DNA of 64,000 bases, from NCBI RefSeq assembly GCF_029360765.1, contig NZ_JARKNA010000002.1, forward strand, positions 369,334-433,333, read 5' to 3'. Each line of letters begins with the position of its first letter. Position 1 is the stretch's first letter. The notes beneath the pieces are model-generated. The model made no database searches, was not told where the DNA came from, and was given only the letters and a program-made list of their open reading frames with translations. The DNA comes from Terrimonas pollutisoli. GTDB taxonomy: Bacteria; Bacteroidota; Bacteroidia; Chitinophagales; Chitinophagaceae. Below are positions 37,087 to 43,967 of the stretch, piece by piece. A program made the translations under genes and the position numbers.

Positions 37087-39893
37087 GACAATACATCATT
37101 ATACTAACCTGCCTGTTTTCATCGTTGCAGCCAATAGCTGCACAGGTAACAGTTCAGCGACCCCGCTGTGAAATGTTGAACAACCCGCTGGGTATCGACG
37201 TCACTTCTCCAAGACTTAGCTGGCAGCTGCAATCCACCGAACGTAATGTAGAGCAAACGGCTTATCACATTCTTGTCGCTTCGAGCAAGGAAAAACTCAA
37301 TAGTAATGAAGGCGATTTATGGAACTCCGGTAAGATCAGTTCGTCGCAATCCATCCATATCAGTTATATTGGTCAGCCTTTACAAAGTGGCCAACCCTAT
37401 TTCTGGAAAGTAAAATCATTTACAACAAAAGGTGAAACACCATGGAGTGAAATGGCTTACTGGTCCACAGGGTTACTAAATGAGAGTGACTGGAAAGCAA
37501 AATGGATCGGCTATGATAAAGCATCTAAATGGGATAGTGTTACACAATGGTCGAGATTATCTGCGAGATATTTATGTAAGGAATTTCAAAACGCTGCATC
37601 GGTAAAACGTGCAACGGCATATATCTCCGGTCTGGGTATGTATGAACTCTACATCAACGGTAAAAAAATCGGCGACCAGGTGCTGGCTCCTAATCCGACA
37701 GATTATCGTAAAACTTATTTCTACAACACGCATGATGTAACAACGCAGATCAAAACAGGAAGAAATGCAATTGGAGCCGTATTGGGTAATGGACGATTTT
37801 TTACCATGCGGCAGAATTACAAAACGCATAAGCATAATACATTCGGTTATCCGAAACTGTTGCTGCAACTGGAAATTGAATACACCGATGGATCGAAGAA
37901 AATCATCATCAGCGACGAAAGCTGGAAGCTGAATGTGGATGGCCCCATCCGCACCAATAATGAATACGACGGTGAAGAGTATGATGCAAGGAAAGAATTT
38001 TCTGGCTGGACAATTGCAGGCTTTGCCGATATTAAATGGATACAGCCTCAAATAGTGGAGGCACCAAAGGGAAAGATGATTGCACAGATGAGTGAACCGA
38101 TGAAAGTGATGCAAACCATCAAACCGGTCTCCCTCAAAAAACTTCCCAGCGGAAAATATATCCTGGACATGGGACAGAACTTTTCCGGCTGGCTCAAACT
38201 GCAAAATATCAATGGTAAAAAAGGAGAGAAAATTGAATTGCGTTTTGCAGAAAGTTTGCAAAAGAACGGCGAGTTGTTTGTGGCAAATCTGAGAGATGCA
38301 AAAGTAACAGACATTTATACCTTCGGTAACTCCCCTTTAGGGGCTGGGGGTTGGCATCCTTCATTCGTATATCATGGTTTCCGCTATGTGGAAGTGAGTG
38401 GTTTCCCCGGTGTGCCAACGCTTGACAATTTTGAAGGACAATTAGTATATGATGCCCTGGAAACAACCGGTTCGTTCGAAACATCCAGCTCAACCGTCAA
38501 TGCCATTTACAAAAATGCATGGTGGGGCATTGCATCAAATTACAAAGGCATGCCGATTGATTGCCCGCAACGCAACGAACGCCAGCCATGGTTGGGCGAC
38601 CGAACCGTTGGATCGCAGGGAGAAAGTTATGTATTCAACAATGCAGCATTGTATGCCAAATGGATGCAGGATATTGAAGATAGTCAGACAGAAGAGGGAA
38701 GTATTCCCGATGTGGCACCTGCTTTCTGGAATTATTACAGCGATGATGTAACGTGGCCGGCTGCTTATATTTTTATCAGCAACAACCTGTACAATCAGTT
38801 TGGCGATATCACACCCATTCAGAAACATTATCCTTCGATGAAGAAGTGGATGATGTATATGAAAGAAAAGTACATGAAAAATTACATTGTCACCCGTGAT
38901 AAATATGGTGACTGGTGTGTGCCGCCTGAAAGCCTTGAACTCATCCATGCGAAAGATCCCAGCCGTTTAACCGATGGCAAACTCATTGCAACGGCTTATT
39001 ACTACAAGCTGCTTTCGTACATGCAGCGCTTTGCCCAACTGACTAACAACAAAGAAGACGAAATAGTTTTTGCTGCACTGGGTGATAGTATCCGCACCAG
39101 CTTTCAAAAAGCATTTTATAATCCGCAGCAGCAATCCTATTCCAACAATACGGTAACAGCGAACCTGTTGCCTCTGTATTTTGGTATTTGTCCCGATTCG
39201 TTGCGGGAAGTTGTGTTTGAGAAGATCAAGCATAAAATTGAAGTTGATAATAAAAATCATATCAGCACGGGCCTCATTGGTTCGCAGTGGCTGATGCGTG
39301 GATTAACAGAATATAACCATACGGATCTTGCTTTTACACTGGCATCGAATACTACTTATCCAAGCTGGGGCTATATGGCAGCGAATGGCGCCACCACCAT
39401 CTGGGAGTTGTGGAATGGCAACACGGCTAACCCCGGTATGAACAGCCAGAACCATGTGATGTTACTCGGTGATTTGCTCACGTGGTTCTATGAAAATCTG
39501 GCTGGGATTCGCAGCAATAAGATAGGTGTGGGGTTTAAAAAAATCATCATGAAGCCGTCCATCCCAGCCGGATTGAATTATGTAAATGCATCCTACAAAA
39601 GTTTGCATGGATTAATTGTGAGCAACTGGAAAAAGATTGCCAACCAGTTTGAATGGTCGGTCAGCATACCGGCGAATACAAAAGCGATGGTATACCTGCC
39701 TGCTGACGATGTGGCTTTTGTAAAAGAATCAGGACAGCCCATTCAACAAATAAGCGATATCAAATTTATAAAAATGGAAAAAGGATCAGCCGTGTTCGAA
39801 ATCGGGAGCGGCAGTTATCACTTTCAAAGTCAATCCCCGGCTATCTTTGGGATCTATAAAGAAGAAGAAAAGAAAAAAACTTCAAATCAATAA
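37083..39893 (+). CDS. GH78 family alpha-L-rhamnosidase, second copy
   Basis: A secreted 936-residue enzyme with signal peptide MRQYIIILTCLFSSLQPIAA then QVTVQRPRCEML. N-terminal Ig-like region (LGIDVTSPRLSWQLQSTERN), jelly-roll (GLGMYELYINGKKIGDQVL), and (alpha/alpha)6 domain from about 500 with IDCPQRNERQPWLGDRTVG, PDVAPAFWNYYSDDVTWPAA and WNGNTANPGMNSQNH-type active-site loops. This is the more canonical Bacteroidota GH78 of the two here. Residues 416-423 (NSPLGAGG) are encoded by a TCCCCTTTAGGGG palindrome and interrupt the usual run from YTFG to WHPSFVYHGFRYVEV. It is coupled to GH2 by an ATGA overlap. Confidence 0.93.
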   Translation: MRQYIIILTCLFSSLQPIAAQVTVQRPRCEMLNNPLGIDVTSPRLSWQLQSTERNVEQTAYHILVASSKEKLNSNEGDLWNSGKISSSQSIHISYIGQPLQSGQPYFWKVKSFTTKGETPWSEMAYWSTGLLNESDWKAKWIGYDKASKWDSVTQWSRLSARYLCKEFQNAASVKRATAYISGLGMYELYINGKKIGDQVLAPNPTDYRKTYFYNTHDVTTQIKTGRNAIGAVLGNGRFFTMRQNYKTHKHNTFGYPKLLLQLEIEYTDGSKKIIISDESWKLNVDGPIRTNNEYDGEEYDARKEFSGWTIAGFADIKWIQPQIVEAPKGKMIAQMSEPMKVMQTIKPVSLKKLPSGKYILDMGQNFSGWLKLQNINGKKGEKIELRFAESLQKNGELFVANLRDAKVTDIYTFGNSPLGAGGWHPSFVYHGFRYVEVSGFPGVPTLDNFEGQLVYDALETTGSFETSSSTVNAIYKNAWWGIASNYKGMPIDCPQRNERQPWLGDRTVGSQGESYVFNNAALYAKWMQDIEDSQTEEGSIPDVAPAFWNYYSDDVTWPAAYIFISNNLYNQFGDITPIQKHYPSMKKWMMYMKEKYMKNYIVTRDKYGDWCVPPESLELIHAKDPSRLTDGKLIATAYYYKLLSYMQRFAQLTNNKEDEIVFAALGDSIRTSFQKAFYNPQQQSYSNNTVTANLLPLYFGICPDSLREVVFEKIKHKIEVDNKNHISTGLIGSQWLMRGLTEYNHTDLAFTLASNTTYPSWGYMAANGATTIWELWNGNTANPGMNSQNHVMLLGDLLTWFYENLAGIRSNKIGVGFKKIIMKPSIPAGLNYVNASYKSLHGLIVSNWKKIANQFEWSVSIPANTKAMVYLPADDVAFVKESGQPIQQISDIKFIKMEKGSAVFEIGSGSYHFQSQSPAIFGIYKEEEKKKTSNQ
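38328..38352 (+). repeat. In-frame TCCCCTTTAGGGG palindrome in the GH78 gene
   Basis: AACTCCCCTTTAGGGG followed by CTGGGGGTT. It matches the 8848-8868 copy almost base for base, and is read in the same frame, giving NSPLGAGG here and KSPLGGRG there. It sits in a surface turn before WHPSF. Confidence 0.8.
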
Positions 39894-39897
39894 GAGA

Positions 39898-41025
39898 ATG
39901 AACAAAACGTTTTTGGCAGCAGGGCTGATGATTATAACAGCAGTCTTGTTTACACAAGTACAGGCGCAGAAAGGCAAATGGAGCAAAGGCATCCTGGTGG
40001 ATGAATTTATTTATACAGCAGCTCCCTTTCCGCAGGCTCATGCCGCTACCATTGCTGAAACACCGGAGGGGTTGATCTCTGCGTGGTTTGGCGGCACGAA
40101 GGAAGGAAATAAAGATGTGTGCATCTGGACAAGTCACCTGGTGAAAAACAAATGGACAGCGCCGGTGATGGCAGCCGATGGTGTACTGAATGATTCGGTG
40201 CGTTATGCGTGTTACAATCCTGTTTTGTTTTATGCACCAAACGGTGAGTTGTTGTTGTTTTACAAGATCGGGCCGAATGTAGCAGGATGGACGGGCTGGA
40301 TGAAACGCAGTAAAGACAATGGTCATACCTGGAGCGAACGGGAAGCATTGCCCGATGGATTTTTGGGTCCTATTAAAAACAAACCGGTTTTACTCAACAA
40401 TGTTTTACTGTGCCCGAGCAGTACTGAAAAGAACGGATGGAAAGCACATATTGAATTTACCCCTGATTTCGGCAAAACCTGGACAAAGACTCCACCCATC
40501 AATGATGGTAAAGCCGTTTCTGCCATTCAGCCAAGTATCCTGCAATACAAAAACGGTAGCCTGCAGATCTTATGCCGCAGTCAGAACCGGACGATTAATG
40601 AAAGTTGGAGTACCGATGGCGGCAACACCTGGAACGAAATGAAAGCGTCTTCAATGCCGAATAATAATTCAGGAACCGATGCGGTTACGTTGAAAGACGG
40701 AAGACAGTTGCTGGTGTATAATCATGTAAAACCTGTCGACAGTTTGCCAAGAGGAAAAGGTGCCAGAACGCCGTTGAACGTGGCGATTTCGAAAGACGGC
40801 AAGAAATGGTTCGCAGCATTGATACTCGAAGATTCACCGATCAGCCAATATTCGTATCCATCCGTGATACAATCGAAGGATGGGATGGTGCATATTGTTT
40901 ACACCTGGCGAAGAGAAAGAATTAAATATGTAAAGATCGATCCACGCAAGCTGGCAGGTAAAGAAATCATCAATGAACAATGGCCGGGCGGTTTGGTGAA
41001 AGTAGATAAACCTTCGGACGATTAG
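39898..41025 (+). CDS. Secreted sialidase-fold (BNR/Asp-box) exo-glycosidase
   Basis: A 375-residue secreted six-bladed propeller; start at ATG 39898 gives signal peptide MNKTFLAAGLMIITAVLFTQ then VQAQ. Asp-box turns recur (SKDNGHTWSE, TPDFGKTWTK, STDGGNTWNE, SKDGKKWFA), and SYPSVIQSKDG is near the C-terminus, as in the BNR_2 sialidase-like family. GH33-type enzymes act on sialic acid or on Kdo; RG-II contains Kdo and Dha but not sialic acid, so an ulosonic acid is the likely leaving group. The SSS symporter and DapA-family lyase that follow fit that idea. Four bases separate it from GH78. Confidence 0.75.
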   Translation: MNKTFLAAGLMIITAVLFTQVQAQKGKWSKGILVDEFIYTAAPFPQAHAATIAETPEGLISAWFGGTKEGNKDVCIWTSHLVKNKWTAPVMAADGVLNDSVRYACYNPVLFYAPNGELLLFYKIGPNVAGWTGWMKRSKDNGHTWSEREALPDGFLGPIKNKPVLLNNVLLCPSSTEKNGWKAHIEFTPDFGKTWTKTPPINDGKAVSAIQPSILQYKNGSLQILCRSQNRTINESWSTDGGNTWNEMKASSMPNNNSGTDAVTLKDGRQLLVYNHVKPVDSLPRGKGARTPLNVAISKDGKKWFAALILEDSPISQYSYPSVIQSKDGMVHIVYTWRRERIKYVKIDPRKLAGKEIINEQWPGGLVKVDKPSDD

Positions 41026-41036
41026 GCCCCCTCTAA

Positions 41037-41280
41037 CTCCCCCGAAGGGGGAGGATTGCTTTACGCAACCCTTGCTTTTCAAAAACTCTGCTATTAATCA
41101 AAGTTCCCGAAATGTGACGAGTAGAAAAGTGAAGATGATGTGGTAGTTATAAAGTTTGAATTTGCAACACAGCACCGCTCCCTCTCTTTGGGAGAGGGAG
41201 AAGGAGGGAGGGGCTGATGAGTTGAATTTATTACTAATGTTGATATAAACTCCACCTTCAGGAGGGGTTTAGGGAGGCCT
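41037..41280 (+). repeat. Intergenic cluster of palindromic repeats
   Basis: The gap between the sialidase-fold gene and the symporter contains CTCCCCC/GGGGGAG (41037-41043 / 41047-41053), CTCCCTCTC/GAGAGGGAG (41178-41186 / 41192-41200), and a GGAGGGGTTTAGGGAGG element (about 41250-41278) of the same kind as that at 32661-32677. No gene is seen in this gap. Confidence 0.8.
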
Positions 41281-41284
41281 AACG

Positions 41285-42847
41285 ATGCACAATTTGCCAT
41301 TTACTGATCTTGCTGTAATCATTGTGTATATGCTCGCCATGGTGGGCATTGGTTTTTATTTTTCACGCAAGAATAAAAACAGTGATCAGTTTACCAAAGC
41401 ATCGGGGAAGATTCCGGGCTGGGCGATCGGGCTTTCTATCTACGCCACCTTTTTAAGCAGCAATACATTTTTAGGCGTGCCGGGCAAAGCATTCGGCAAC
41501 AACTGGAATGCATTTGTGTTCAGCATTTCCATGCCATTAGCCGCCTGGGTGGCATCAACATATTTTGTTCCGTTTTACCGTAGTACCGGCGAAATATCGG
41601 CCTATACACATTTAGAAAAACGTTTCGGCCCCTGGGCAAGAACCTATGCCGTGGTATGTTTCCTGCTGACACAGTTTGCACGTATGGGTTCTATCTTCTT
41701 CGGCATTGCATTAAGCCTGCAGGCACTCACGGGTTTCAGTATGCAATCGATCATGATCGTGATGGGCATCTGTATTATTATCTACACCGTACTGGGAGGA
41801 ATGGAAGCGGTAATCTGGACAGAGGTGGTGCAGGGTGTGATTAAAACATTGGGCGCCTTGCTCATCCTTTTTTTAGTAGTGAAAAAATTACCGGACGGCT
41901 TTTCACAGATATTTTTCATTGCAACAACCGATCATAAACTCAGCCTCGGTAGTCTTTCGCCCAACTTCACCGAATCAACTTTCTGGGTGGTGCTGTTTTA
42001 TGGTTTCTTTATCAACCTGAATAATTTCGGGATGGATCAGAACTATATCCAGCGTTATCACACCGCACAGTCATCAAAACAGGCATCAAAGTCTGTGTGG
42101 TTATGTGTGGCAATGTATGTACCTGCATCATTATTGTTCTTCATTATCGGGACAGCCTTATATGCATTTTATCAAACACAACCGGGACTTATTGACCCGG
42201 TGAAACTGCAGGTGGCAGCAGAACGTTTGGGTTCATCCGCGTCGCAGCAGCAGATCAGGGAACTGGCAACAGCATTGCAACCTTCCGACTATGGCGACAA
42301 AGTATTACCGTTTTTTATGGTGAACAATATTCCAACCGGTTTAGTTGGTTTGATCGTATCGGCATTATTGTCGGCAGCTATGAGTACCATCAGCAGTAAC
42401 ATGAATGCATCGGCGACTGTTTTCACCGTTGATATTTATCAAAAATATTTTAAGCCCGATATCACTGACAAACGCAAGCTTTACCTGCTGCATGTTTCTA
42501 CCGTTGTATTTGGTGTAATTGGTTTGTGCACAGGTTTAGCCATGATTGGTGCCAAAAGCCTGCTCGACATCTGGTGGGAATTGAGTGGTATTTTTGCAGG
42601 TGGTATGCTGGGTTTGTTTTTGCTGGGGCTCATCAGCCGGCAAACAAAAAATGCTGCGGCGGTTACAGCAGTCATCATTGGCATCATTGTGATTTTATGG
42701 ATGACGTTTTCCGGAAGACTGGATGGTAATTATTCCTTCCTGAAAAATCCATTGCATGTAAATATGATAATTGTAGTAGGAACGCTGAGTATATTTTTAT
42801 CAGGATTACTACTGACGAAATTTTCCAAAGCCAGCAGCAGGCGGTGA
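41285..42847 (+). CDS. Sodium:solute symporter (SSS family)
   Basis: A 520-residue inner-membrane protein with about 13 hydrophobic segments and SSS-family sequence (AIGLSIYATFLSSNTFLGVP, YTVLGGMEAVIWTEVVQGVI, LLSAAMSTISSNMNASATVF). The family imports sugars, amino acids and sialic acids with Na+. Position between a sialidase-fold hydrolase and a DapA/NanA-family lyase suggests it imports an ulosonic acid such as Kdo or Dha; this is inference. A 259-base repeat-rich gap separates it from upstream genes, so it may have its own promoter. Confidence 0.88.
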   Translation: MHNLPFTDLAVIIVYMLAMVGIGFYFSRKNKNSDQFTKASGKIPGWAIGLSIYATFLSSNTFLGVPGKAFGNNWNAFVFSISMPLAAWVASTYFVPFYRSTGEISAYTHLEKRFGPWARTYAVVCFLLTQFARMGSIFFGIALSLQALTGFSMQSIMIVMGICIIIYTVLGGMEAVIWTEVVQGVIKTLGALLILFLVVKKLPDGFSQIFFIATTDHKLSLGSLSPNFTESTFWVVLFYGFFINLNNFGMDQNYIQRYHTAQSSKQASKSVWLCVAMYVPASLLFFIIGTALYAFYQTQPGLIDPVKLQVAAERLGSSASQQQIRELATALQPSDYGDKVLPFFMVNNIPTGLVGLIVSALLSAAMSTISSNMNASATVFTVDIYQKYFKPDITDKRKLYLLHVSTVVFGVIGLCTGLAMIGAKSLLDIWWELSGIFAGGMLGLFLLGLISRQTKNAAAVTAVIIGIIVILWMTFSGRLDGNYSFLKNPLHVNMIIVVGTLSIFLSGLLLTKFSKASSRR

Positions 42848-42927
42848 AACAGTAGAATTGTACAGGAGAATAGTTAAATGCAACATTGTGCAGTAATTCT
42901 GATGAAGGCAAATTTATAAACAAAAAA

Positions 42928-43914
42928 ATGGTTGCAATGCCTGATAAAAAGTTTGTTCCCGTTATGATCACTCCTTATAACCTCAAAGCAGAGGTAGACC
43001 TGGAGGTAGTTAGTATACTTCTTGAATTTTATTTGGCAGCAGGCGTAAAAGGATTTTTTGCGAACTGTCTCAGCAGCGAAATGTTCAGCATCACCGAAGA
43101 TGAAAGATTGAATCTAACAGCACATATTGTGAAAAGGGTGAAGGGACGTGTACCGGTTGTGGCAACTGGTTCGTTTGGATTAGCCATCGCCGATAAAGCA
43201 CTCTTTACCCGTAAAATTTATGATACCGGTATTGATGCGGCTATCATGATCACGGGGCATTTTGCCAAAGAAGAAGATAGAGATGAAGTATTGCTCCGCA
43301 ATTTTGAACAGATGTTTGAGGCGACAGGCGATATACCCCTGGGGATGTACGAATGCCCGGCGCCGTATAAACGTATCATCACTGCCGATGTGTTTCGTCG
43401 TTTGCTGGAGGCAGACCGGCTGGTATATCACAAAGACACTTCCATTACACATGAAAATGTGCAGGCAAAACTTGATGTGTTGCATGAAACAGGAAATACG
43501 CACCTGGAGTTTTATGATGCGCATACACCCAATGCAGCCTTCAGTTTACAAAGAGGTGCAAAGGGGCTGTCGTCCATCTCCGGTAATTTTTACCCGGAAG
43601 TGATGGTGTGGATGGTGAACAATGCTACTAATCCGGAAAAGCAGGAAGAAGTAAAATGGCTGCAGGAAGAGTTGACAAAAGTTGATCCGCTCATTCATAT
43701 TGCTTACCCGATGAGTGCAAAATATTTTTTGCAAAAACGGGGATTACCGGTGCGCACCATCAGTCGTGCGGTGGCAACCAAGTTGACACCAGATCAGCGC
43801 AGTACACTTGATGACATTTATAATCGTTTCCAGCATTGGAGCGGGAGGCTGCAGATTCAGCAGGTGGATATTGCTTCCATTGTAGGGTCGAACAATTTGC
43901 AGACTACCGATTAA
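42928..43914 (+). CDS. DapA/NanA family aldolase (dihydrodipicolinate synthase-like)
   Basis: A cytoplasmic 328-residue TIM-barrel class I aldolase. Start at ATG 42928 (MVAMPDKKF), the first ATG in frame. The Schiff-base lysine is in VYHKDTS (K169) and the catalytic tyrosine in GMYECPAP (Y141). GSFGLAIADKALF and DTGIDAAIMITGHF match the family's substrate region in layout. The family includes N-acetylneuraminate lyase and 2-keto-3-deoxy-sugar-acid aldolases. Next to the sialidase-fold and SSS genes, cleavage of a pectin-derived 2-keto-3-deoxy acid (Kdo, Dha or a deoxy-hexonate) is the best inference. Confidence 0.85.
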   Translation: MVAMPDKKFVPVMITPYNLKAEVDLEVVSILLEFYLAAGVKGFFANCLSSEMFSITEDERLNLTAHIVKRVKGRVPVVATGSFGLAIADKALFTRKIYDTGIDAAIMITGHFAKEEDRDEVLLRNFEQMFEATGDIPLGMYECPAPYKRIITADVFRRLLEADRLVYHKDTSITHENVQAKLDVLHETGNTHLEFYDAHTPNAAFSLQRGAKGLSSISGNFYPEVMVWMVNNATNPEKQEEVKWLQEELTKVDPLIHIAYPMSAKYFLQKRGLPVRTISRAVATKLTPDQRSTLDDIYNRFQHWSGRLQIQQVDIASIVGSNNLQTTD

Positions 43915-43967
43915 TTGAAATCAAACTAATAATAAAAAAGCACCCGGTGGGAAATATAAAAGGAATT

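Noticed and set aside
37572..38261. Long minus-strand open frame (229 codons) opposite GH78
   Set aside because: Composition (Cys/Phe/His-rich) is typical of antisense of a coding gene, and it shows no start context or family motif.
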